Shown: positions 1 to 5,733 of the stretch, one piece after another
How the letters are laid out: each line of letters opens with the position of its first letter
Position numbering within the stretch: position 1 is the stretch's first letter
Source of the DNA: Bryobacterales bacterium
Lineage (GTDB): Bacteria > Cyanobacteriota > Vampirovibrionia > Obscuribacterales > Obscuribacteraceae
DNA length: 6,011 bases
Direction: 5' to 3'
NCBI GenBank assembly: GCA_903970295.1
Contig: CAJCHQ010000027.1
Span: 1 to 6,011 of the forward strand
Notes under the pieces: model-generated
Database searches by the model: none
Seen by the model: only the letters and a program-made list of their open reading frames with translations
What the model was told of the DNA's origin: nothing
Program-made: the position numbers and the translations under genes

Positions 1-1
1 A

Positions 2-1255
2 AAATTGAGCGCCGACGAAGTCATGCAATCGATGCGAAAAAAATTAGGCTCAATTCCCGGCATTAAAATCTATATGCAAAACCCCATGTCTCTCCGACTG
101 GGCGGACAGAGTACCAAAGGTATTTATCAATTAACCATGCAGAGCACCAGCCTGCCCGAATTATACAGCTCGACTTTCGCACTCATGGACAAATTGCGGG
201 AAAATACCAGACTGCAAGATGTAAACACTGATTTGCTCGTCAGCAGTCCGCAAGCGAAAGTGACGATCAACCGAGAAAAAGCTCAATCTCTGGGAATCAC
301 GACCAAGCAAATCGATGACGCTCTCTCATTTGCTTATGGTGCCACACAAGTTTCGACGATCTACACGCCGACTAACGAATACAAAGTAATCGTCGAAGTG
401 GAGCCCGAATTTTATCGCTCGCCCAGCTTATTACCATTGCTCTACTTGCGCGCGAACACTGGAAAACTCGTGCCACTCAACGCTATCGCCGAGATCGGTC
501 GCGGTGTGGCACCACTTCAGGTCAACCATCTTGGTCAACTGGCATCCGCGACCATATCGTTTAATTTAAAACCAGGCATATCACTCGGTGATGTTCTGCC
601 TGAAATTCAAAATCTAGCCGACACTAATTTACCAGCTTCGGTGACAAGCAGTTTTCAGGGCACGGCGCAGGCTTTTCAATCATCGCAACAAAACACGGTG
701 CTTCTGCTATTCATCGCCATCGCCGTCATTTACATAGTGCTGGGCATTCTTTACGAAAGCTTCGTACATCCGCTCACAATTCTGGCCGGATTGCCATCCG
801 CTGGTTTTGGCGCATTAATCACACTGCTCATTTTTCATGCCGAACTGAACATCTACGGTTGGCTGGGGCTGGTCATGCTTCTGGGTATCGTCAAGAAAAA
901 CGCGATCATGATGGTCGACAGTGCTCTCGATTTTCAACGCCTCGAACATCAGCCGCCGGAAATCGCCATCTATAACGCAGCCCTGGTGCGCTTTCGTCCA
1001 ATCATGATGACGACGATGGCGGCTTTGATGGGCAGCCTGCCTATTGCCATCGGTCTTGGCTCGGGCGGTGAAGCCAGGCAACCGCTTGGTTTGGCCGTCG
1101 TCGGTGGGCTTGTGGCGTCGCAACTATTGACCCTCCTGATTACACCAGTCGTCTACATCTATCTGGACAAATTTACCAACCGCGGCAAAAAACGTCGTTT
1201 TCAAAGCGATGCCAGTGACACTGCCGGCTCGACTCGTCTCATACCCGGTCATTGA
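2..1255 (+). CDS. RND efflux pump inner-membrane subunit, MdtB/MdtC-like (5'-truncated by window edge)
   Basis: This is the C-terminal part of a proton-driven RND (HAE1-type) multidrug exporter that sits in the inner membrane and works with a periplasmic adaptor and outer-membrane channel. The reading frame is open from base 2, so the TTG at 5 is not a start. By alignment with the complete downstream paralogue, about 625 N-terminal residues lie outside the window. Visible parts are the end of the second porter/docking half (motifs STIYTPTNEY, LVPL, NHLGQ, ATISFNLKPG) and then TM8-TM12: VIYIVLGILYESF, LTILAGLPSAG, GIVKKNAIMMVD (proton-relay Lys, codon 896-898), VRFRPIMMTTMAALMGSLPI and PLGLAVVGGL. 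The tail of about 25 residues is basic and polar. Oddity: the family VDFA after the TM10 lysine reads VDSA here. It ends 15 nt before the next pump gene, so the two are surely co-transcribed. The family call is secure; substrate is unknown. MdtB versus MdtC identity cannot be decided. Confidence 0.93.
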   Translation, partial: KLSADEVMQSMRKKLGSIPGIKIYMQNPMSLRLGGQSTKGIYQLTMQSTSLPELYSSTFALMDKLRENTRLQDVNTDLLVSSPQAKVTINREKAQSLGITTKQIDDALSFAYGATQVSTIYTPTNEYKVIVEVEPEFYRSPSLLPLLYLRANTGKLVPLNAIAEIGRGVAPLQVNHLGQLASATISFNLKPGISLGDVLPEIQNLADTNLPASVTSSFQGTAQAFQSSQQNTVLLLFIAIAVIYIVLGILYESFVHPLTILAGLPSAGFGALITLLIFHAELNIYGWLGLVMLLGIVKKNAIMMVDSALDFQRLEHQPPEIAIYNAALVRFRPIMMTTMAALMGSLPIAIGLGSGGEARQPLGLAVVGGLVASQLLTLLITPVVYIYLDKFTNRGKKRRFQSDASDTAGSTRLIPGH

Positions 1256-1259
1256 AACT

Positions 1260-1264
1260 AAAGG
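1260..1264 (+). promoter_or_regulatory. Ribosome binding site of the second RND gene
   Basis: AAAGG lies 6 nt before the ATG at 1271, inside the 15-nt gap after the preceding stop codon. It supports ATG 1271 as the start and translation of the second pump from a shared mRNA. Confidence 0.6.
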
Positions 1265-1270
1265 CAGAAA

Positions 1271-4200
1271 ATGAACCTTTCTCTCATTTTTATTCAGCGA
1301 CCAGTGATGACGACTCTAGTCATGGCTGCCATTTTGATGTGCGGCTTGATCGGCTACAACACTTTGCCGCTCAACGCTTTGCCCAACGTCGATTTTCCGA
1401 CTGTCGTTGTCACCGCTCAATTGCCTGGGGCTAGCCCTGAAACAATGGCTTCGGCAGTGGCAACACCCCTCGAAAAGCAATTTTCGACAATTGCCGGCAT
1501 TGAGTCGATGAATTCTAACAGCGCCCTCGGGCAGACTCAGGTAACACTGCAATTCGATCTCAATCGAAACATCGATGCCGCCGCCCAGGATGTGCAATCA
1601 GCAATCACGCAGGCGGCAACGCTTCTGCCCAAAGACATGCCTTCGCCGCCGTCATATCAGAAAGTCAATCCGGCCAACAATCCGGTTCTCTATATTGCTG
1701 TCAGCTCGCAAAGTTTACCGCTGTGGTCGGTCGACGAATTCGCCGAGACTTTTATCGCCCAGCATGTTTCGATGGTTGGCGGTGTTGCTCAAGTGCAAGT
1801 GTTCGGTCAACAAAAATATGCAGTCAGAGCCCAAGTGGATCCCAAAGCACTGGCTGTCCATTCTCTCGGTATCGACGAAGTGGCGACGGCTATCTCTTCC
1901 GCTAATGTTAAAGAGCCGACCGGCACGCTTTATGGTCATCATCAGGCTTTCAACGTACAGGCAAACGATCAGCTGCTCGATGCCAACGCTTACCGCCCTG
2001 TCATTATTGCTTATCGCAACGGGTCACCAGTGAGACTGCAAGACATCGCTCAGGTAGTCGACTCAGTGCAAAACGACAAAATCGCTGGTTGGTTGAATGA
2101 GAAACGAGCCATCCTTCTGGCCGTGCAGAGGCAGCCGGGCACCAATACTGTACAGGTTGTCGACAATATAAAAGTCGAACTGCCTAAGCTGCAAGCAAAG
2201 CTGCCGTCATCTTGCAAAGTCGAAGTCTTATACGACCTGGCTAGCACGATCCGTGACTCGGTTGCTGATGTCGAAATGACGTTGGCTCTCACTGTGGTTT
2301 TGGTCGTACTGGTAATTTTTCTCTTTCTGAGAAACGTTTCCGCCACCGTCATTCCCAGCCTGGCTCTGCCTATGTCGGTGGTTGGCACATTTGCCGCCAT
2401 GTCGTTGCTTGGTTTCAGTCTCAACAATTTGACTTTGATGGCTTTGACATTGTCGGTGGGCTTTGTCGTGGACGACGCCATTGTTGTTCTCGAAAATATT
2501 GTTCGTCACATGGAATTAGGTCTGCCACCAAATCAAGCGGCAGTTAAAGGATCGGCTGAAATCGGTTTCACCGTTCTGTCGATGACATTATCGCTGGTGG
2601 CAGTCTTCATCCCGATTTTGTTCATGCAAGGCATAATCGGTCGCCTGTTCAAAGAATTCGCAGTCACTATCTCAGTCGCCATACTGGTATCGGGTTTTAT
2701 TTCGCTTAGTTTGACGCCGATGCTATGCAGTCGCTTTCTAAAACCGCCAAAAGAGCTGAGAAAACAGAGCAAACTTTATGCCGCTTCCGAAAAAGGGTTC
2801 GACTTGCTTTTGCATGCTTACGACGAAACGCTTCAAGTCGTTATCCGGCACAAATTGATCGCATTGCTTTGCTCATTTATTCTGATCGGTGCAACCGCTT
2901 ACCTATTTATAGTTGTGCCTAAGGGCTTCATGCCGCTTGAAGATCAAGGGCAAATTCTAGGATTCACCGAATCCTCTCCCAGTATTTCCTTCAAATCGAT
3001 GGTCGAACATCAGCAAGCGCTGGCCCGAATCGTGGCTGAAGACCCTAATATTGCCTCTTTCATATCCAGCGTCGGCACAGGCGGTGCCAGCCCCACTGGT
3101 AATGCCGGCTCGATCGTCATGTATCTAAAACCACGCAATCAAAGAAAGTTGAGCGCCGATCAGATTATCGAAGAGTTGCGTCCTAAATTAGCAACGGTGC
3201 AGGGCATCAGTATATTTCTGCAGAATCCGCCGGTAGTTTCGATCGGCGGTCAACTGACCAAAAGTCTATATCAACTGACTCTGCAAAGCCCGCATCTGAA
3301 CAGTCTTTTCAAAAACACCGAATTGCTCAAAGAGAAGATGTCCAGGCTGCCGGAATTGCAAGACGTGACCAGCGATTTGCAAATGAACAGCCCGCAAGTC
3401 AATGTCGATGTTTCTCGAGACAAGGCATCGCTTCTAGGCATTACCGCTCAACAGGTCGATCAAGCCCTGGGCTACGCTTATGGCACCAAACAAATTTCGA
3501 CAATTTATACACCGACAAACGAATACTGGGTGATCATCGAAGTAAAACCCGAGTATTACCGGAGCCCGAATCTGCTTTCGCTTTTATATATTCGCTCCAG
3601 CAACGGCAAACTCGTGCCGTTAGACACGATTGCCAGGTTCAGTCAGACAACCACTCCGCTTCTCGTCAATCATTTGGGACAACTGCCCTCAGCCACTATT
3701 TCATTTAATCTCAAACCCGGTGCGGCTCTGGGTGATGCCGTTCCGAAAGTCAATCAATTGATCAAAGAAACACTGCCAAAAAGCATATCCACAACCTATC
3801 AAGGATCGGCTCAGGCATTTCAATCATCAATGGCGGGGCTAGGATTTCTTTTGCTTTTAGCGATTATCGTCATTTATATCGTCCTTGGCATTCTCTATGA
3901 AAGTTTTATCCACCCGCTGACGATCTTGGCCGGGCTTCCCTCAGCCGGGCTGGGAGCGCTTTTGACACTTATATTCTTTCACATCGATTTGAATATTTAT
4001 GCATTCCTGGGTCTGGTTATGCTGATTGGCATCGTCAAGAAAAACGCAATTATGATGGTCGACTTTGCCGTTGATGCCCAGAGGAACGAGGGTAAATCGG
4101 CGCAAGAAGCAATTTATCAGGCATGCCTGGTGCGATTTCGGCCGATTATGATGACGACAATGGCGGCTTTAATGGGCAGTCTGCCGATCGCAGCTGGAAT

Positions 4201-4381
4201 AGGTGCGGGAGCCGAATCGAGACAACCGCTTGGGTTAGCCGTTGTCGGAGGTCTGTTGGTTTCGCAACTTCTTACTCTCTTCATCACACCGGTCGTCCAC
4301 ATTTACCTCGATCAACTTTCGGCGCCATTGCGTAAATTAGAAAAACCAGGCCGTGCCTTGCGCAAAACCCAGCTGGGATAA
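1271..4381 (+). CDS. RND efflux pump inner-membrane subunit, MdtB/MdtC-like (complete)
   Basis: This is a full-length (1036 aa) HAE1-type RND transporter; E. coli MdtB and MdtC have about the same length. The start gives the family N-terminus (FIQRPVMTTLVMAAIL, TM1). Layout: TM1 about 10-30; first porter half to about 335 (LPNVDFPTV, PGASPETMASAVATPLE); TM2-TM6 about 338-490; TM7 about 527-546 followed by VPKGFMPLEDQG; second porter/docking half to about 850; TM8-TM12 about 854-1016. Proton-relay residues match AcrB: D401/D402 in TM4 (GFVVDDAIVVLENI; AcrB D407/D408), K924 in TM10 (AcrB K940), R955 and T962 in TM11 (AcrB R971 and T978). It is therefore probably active as a proton antiporter. 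From memory of the families, some stretches look closer to MdtB (VQRQPG, IIAYRNGSPVRL) and others to MdtC (VLVVLVIFLFLRN, PGASPETMAS), so no symbol is given. MdtB and MdtC form mixed trimers in E. coli; the same is inferred, not shown, for this pair. Substrate is unknown. Confidence 0.96.
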   Translation: MNLSLIFIQRPVMTTLVMAAILMCGLIGYNTLPLNALPNVDFPTVVVTAQLPGASPETMASAVATPLEKQFSTIAGIESMNSNSALGQTQVTLQFDLNRNIDAAAQDVQSAITQAATLLPKDMPSPPSYQKVNPANNPVLYIAVSSQSLPLWSVDEFAETFIAQHVSMVGGVAQVQVFGQQKYAVRAQVDPKALAVHSLGIDEVATAISSANVKEPTGTLYGHHQAFNVQANDQLLDANAYRPVIIAYRNGSPVRLQDIAQVVDSVQNDKIAGWLNEKRAILLAVQRQPGTNTVQVVDNIKVELPKLQAKLPSSCKVEVLYDLASTIRDSVADVEMTLALTVVLVVLVIFLFLRNVSATVIPSLALPMSVVGTFAAMSLLGFSLNNLTLMALTLSVGFVVDDAIVVLENIVRHMELGLPPNQAAVKGSAEIGFTVLSMTLSLVAVFIPILFMQGIIGRLFKEFAVTISVAILVSGFISLSLTPMLCSRFLKPPKELRKQSKLYAASEKGFDLLLHAYDETLQVVIRHKLIALLCSFILIGATAYLFIVVPKGFMPLEDQGQILGFTESSPSISFKSMVEHQQALARIVAEDPNIASFISSVGTGGASPTGNAGSIVMYLKPRNQRKLSADQIIEELRPKLATVQGISIFLQNPPVVSIGGQLTKSLYQLTLQSPHLNSLFKNTELLKEKMSRLPELQDVTSDLQMNSPQVNVDVSRDKASLLGITAQQVDQALGYAYGTKQISTIYTPTNEYWVIIEVKPEYYRSPNLLSLLYIRSSNGKLVPLDTIARFSQTTTPLLVNHLGQLPSATISFNLKPGAALGDAVPKVNQLIKETLPKSISTTYQGSAQAFQSSMAGLGFLLLLAIIVIYIVLGILYESFIHPLTILAGLPSAGLGALLTLIFFHIDLNIYAFLGLVMLIGIVKKNAIMMVDFAVDAQRNEGKSAQEAIYQACLVRFRPIMMTTMAALMGSLPIAAGIGAGAESRQPLGLAVVGGLLVSQLLTLFITPVVHIYLDQLSAPLRKLEKPGRALRKTQLG

Positions 4382-4402
4382 ACTGCCGTTACCCGATTTT
4401 TT

Positions 4403-4759
4403 CGCGCCACCAAAAGCGGCAAGGAAGTGCGCTTAATTCGCTAAGAATTTGCCATCCTCGAGCTTTTGGTCAGATATCCGGGGCGTATTTTCAGCCTCGA
4501 CGATCTCATCAACCGGGTATGGAATCTCGACGATCTGCCCACTTATGACGTTGTGCGCTCGCATGTAAGCAGCTTGCGGCGCAAGTTAGCCGATGATCAG
4601 ATGATCGAAACCTTATATGGCTGCCTCGGGGCCAGCAACGTCGCGACCGAACTGATTACTCAATGCCAAGGAAACACTGCTTTCACAAGCACTGCATATG
4701 CCGCCAAATCCTCAACCAGGGCGACTAACGGCAAACACACAGCCACCGGCTTGATATAA
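4403..4759 (+). pseudogene. Remnant of an OmpR/PhoB-type response regulator DNA-binding domain
   Basis: Translation in the frame of 4403 reads RATKSGKEVRLIR, then TAA (4442-4444), then EFAILELLVRYPGRIF, SLDDLINRVWNLDD, DVVRSHVSSLRRKL and MIETLYG. These match, in order, the beta-hairpin, alpha-1, transactivation-loop and recognition-helix segments of the OmpR/PhoB winged helix (the usual pattern is GKxVxLTxxEFxLLExLxxxPGxVxSRxxLxxxVW...VDVHIxxLRxKL...IxTVxGxGYRL). The stop sits where families often have K or Q before EF, so it could come from CAA to TAA. No receiver domain precedes it: only 21 bases separate the pump stop codon from the first recognisable residue. Similarity ends at YGCLG (about 4630), where YGxGYRL is expected; the tail to the TAA at 4757-4759 looks like random sequence. 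An ORF from TTG 4466 could encode 97 aa but would lack the first beta strands. It is most likely dead. The domain call is fairly secure; which regulator it came from is unknown. Confidence 0.75.
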
Positions 4760-4760
4760 T
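4752..4760 (+). promoter_or_regulatory. Extended -10 promoter for the TadE-like gene
   Basis: TGATATAAT is a perfect TATAAT with the TGn extension at the correct position. Extended -10 promoters can work without a good -35, and none is seen about 17 nt upstream (CAAACA at 4732-4737). A start site near 4767 would leave a leader of about 23 nt before ATG 4790. The box overlaps the stop codon of the regulator remnant. It is the best promoter-like match noticed in the window; activity is inferred. Confidence 0.5.
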
Positions 4761-4789
4761 TTCGATAGCGATTGCGGGGGCAGGTCAGA

Positions 4790-5341
4790 ATGGGTTTGAG
4801 AAATAACCGCGGTAGTTCATTCATTGAACTAGCCACAGGATTATTGGCACTCATACCCGTTGTCCTTGTCATCTTTGATTTATGCATAATCGTAATGGGC
4901 GTACAAATCAACGATTCGACCTGCCGAGAAGCAGCGCGGGTGGCAGCCAGCGGCAATCCCCTGCAAGCACAAAGTCGGGCTCAAGCGATCATTGACAGAG
5001 CAAACAGTCGTGCGTCGGGAATGGTGACAAACTTTGTCCTGGCTAACTTCGCCAGTACGGTCACTGCTGAAGACGTTGCCGAACTGGGCACCTACGGCGG
5101 ACCGGTAAAAGGTACTGTGACGATCGAAACGGACGTGTCTATCCATCCAATTGTCGTGCAGCTAGTTTACACAGGCAAATCACCGCTTCATTTTCGATCG
5201 CAACAAAGTTTTCCCTTCACGTATGTGGTACCAAACACCACACCCTCGTCTTTGCTCCTACCGGAGTCACGGAAACAATTGGATCGATCGAAGCAATCAA
5301 ATCGATCGGATCGATGCTTGCTTGCCGCTCTTAGCTTTTGA
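4790..5341 (+). CDS. TadE-like pseudopilin family protein
   Basis: This 183-aa protein has the layout of TadE/TadE-like pseudopilins of Flp/Tad pilus systems, which are cut by a prepilin peptidase and stay anchored by one N-terminal helix. Seen: short basic N-terminus MGLRNNRG, then SSFIE, giving a G8/S9 cleavage site with glutamate at +5; a hydrophobic helix about 14-38; then QINDSTCREAARVAASG (39-55), which matches the EAARxAA segment common after the TadE helix; and a beta-rich C-terminal part ending FPFTYVVPN (141-149). ATG 4790 is preferred over the in-frame TTG at 4772, because it has AGG 5 nt upstream, gives a normal prepilin leader and fits the promoter at 4752-4760. Residues 150-183 are low-complexity (Arg, Ser, Asp, Gln, Lys) and encoded by a GATC-rich palindrome, so the natural C-terminus may have been lost and the frame extended. 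No other pilus gene is present in the window. The family call rests on pattern, without a database search. Confidence 0.72.
   Translation: MGLRNNRGSSFIELATGLLALIPVVLVIFDLCIIVMGVQINDSTCREAARVAASGNPLQAQSRAQAIIDRANSRASGMVTNFVLANFASTVTAEDVAELGTYGGPVKGTVTIETDVSIHPIVVQLVYTGKSPLHFRSQQSFPFTYVVPNTTPSSLLLPESRKQLDRSKQSNRSDRCLLAALSF
5282..5315 (+). repeat. GATC-rich imperfect palindrome and direct repeat
   Basis: ATCGATCG occurs at 5283-5290 and 5301-5308, and GGATCGAT at 5281-5288 and 5308-5315. GATCGATCG (5282-5290) can pair with CGATCGGATC (5303-5312) with one bulged G and a 12-nt loop. There is no T-run after it on either strand, so it does not look like an intrinsic terminator, although it lies at the convergent ends of two genes. 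It encodes part of the odd C-terminal tail of the TadE-like protein. Confidence 0.5.
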
Positions 5342-5549
5342 AAGCGAAATATGTAGAGGCGAACAGCCCCGATGCTTGCACTCGGCAAACTTTTGGCGAG
5401 GCGGCCGAACCGTCGAATAGCTCTTGCGTGGTAAGAACACGTTGGCCGTTTTTGATCGCCAACAACAATTTGTGAAATACAGATTCTTGTTCGGCTGTCA
5501 TTGTCCGGTCTGGTAAGTGTTCGCCTGTCTGTTTTTGCTCGCATTGCAT
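5331..5549 (-). CDS. Small protein of unknown function (72 aa)
   Basis: I do not recognise this protein. It is accepted as a gene because ATG 5549 is preceded on the minus strand by GGAGGG (5562-5557) with a 7-nt spacer, the strongest Shine-Dalgarno noticed in the window. The composition is also protein-like: a charged polar N-terminus, then a likely amphipathic helix in MTAEQESVFHKLLLAIKNG (17-35), QRVLTTQELFDGS, and a more hydrophobic C-terminus ending in FAFKS. It has two cysteines (C3, C55), no clear signal peptide and no transmembrane helix. An internal ATG (M17, at 5501) has no ribosome site. It runs against the TadE-like gene, and the two 3' ends overlap by 11 nt. The C-terminal half is less convincing than the N-terminal half, so it may be truncated. 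An overlapping 118-aa minus ORF from 5544 lies mostly antisense to the TadE-like gene and is not favoured. Confidence 0.5.
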   Translation of the reverse strand: MQCEQKQTGEHLPDRTMTAEQESVFHKLLLAIKNGQRVLTTQELFDGSAASPKVCRVQASGLFASTYFAFKS

Positions 5550-5556
5550 CGAGTCA

Positions 5557-5562
5557 CCCTCC
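5557..5562 (-). promoter_or_regulatory. Strong Shine-Dalgarno of the small minus-strand gene
   Basis: On the minus strand the sequence is GGAGGG followed by GTGACTCG-ATG when read from the last G of the motif; 7 nt separate the motif from the ATG at 5549. It decides the start and frame: the alternative ATG at 5544, in another frame, is 12 nt away. Confidence 0.6.
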
Positions 5563-5733
5563 GCTATCTATTGATTCGAAGATATCAATCAAACCTTGAA
5601 TAAATCTTCAGTAGTTCTGAACTTGCCAATTTTCCAGAAAAAAATTTGTGCACATAGACTAAAGGATTTGGCCATACTTGCTTGTTAGACTGCCCGCGAG
5701 CAAGGGTAATCTGAACTCGGAGCGATCTATAGA
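5563..5733. other. Intergenic region between divergent genes
   Basis: This AT-rich stretch separates the minus-strand small gene from the plus-strand gene at 5734. It contains the dyad at 5570-5589, a run of seven A (5638-5644) followed by TTT that could bend DNA or act as an UP-like element, and TAGACT twice (5655-5660 and 5686-5691, 31 bp apart). TTTCCA (5631-5636) with TAGACT (5655-5660), spacer 18, is a weak sigma-70-like pair for the rightward gene. No promoter is clear for the leftward gene. Confidence 0.35.
5570..5589. promoter_or_regulatory. Operator-like inverted repeat in the divergent intergenic region
   Basis: ATTGAT (5570-5575), 8-nt spacer TCGAAGAT, ATCAAT (5584-5589): perfect 6-bp arms whose centres are 14 bp apart. 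It lies 8 nt upstream of the Shine-Dalgarno of the minus-strand gene, so a bound dimer could block that promoter, or the dyad could be a leader hairpin. In AT-rich sequence a 6-bp dyad can arise by chance. Confidence 0.25.

Noticed and set aside
815..1123. Minus-strand ORFs opposite the pump genes (for example 815-1123, 2050-2481, 2228-2509)
   Set aside because: They are antisense to well-conserved RND coding sequence, lack protein-like composition, and follow from the codon pattern of the real genes.
4466..4759. Intact 97-aa gene from TTG 4466
   Set aside because: It would begin inside helix 1 of a winged helix, no good ribosome site precedes it, and its last 40 or so residues have no similarity to the family. 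It is better read as part of a pseudogene.
4382..4789. Mobile element or attachment site behind the region of gene decay
   Set aside because: No transposase fragment, terminal inverted repeat, target duplication or tRNA gene was seen near it.
5281..5320. Intrinsic terminator for the convergent genes
   Set aside because: The dyad has a bulge and a long loop, lies inside a coding frame, and no T-run follows on either strand.
4772..5341. TTG 4772 as start of the TadE-like gene
   Set aside because: It has no ribosome site and would leave only about 5 nt of leader after the predicted transcript start; ATG 4790 gives a normal prepilin leader.
5223..5420. 65-aa plus-strand ORF across the end of the TadE-like gene
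   Set aside because: Composition is random-like (Trp, Cys and Arg rich) and it overlaps two better-supported genes.
5188..5544. 118-aa minus-strand ORF starting at ATG 5544
   Set aside because: About half is antisense to the TadE-like gene, composition is rich in Arg, Ser and Cys as in shadow frames, and the strong ribosome site fits the ATG at 5549 in another frame better.
5565..5592. Minus-strand promoter TTGATT (5592-5587) with TAGATA (5570-5565), spacer 16
   Set aside because: Transcription would begin at about 5558, within the Shine-Dalgarno, leaving no usable ribosome site; the -10 match is also only 3 of 6.
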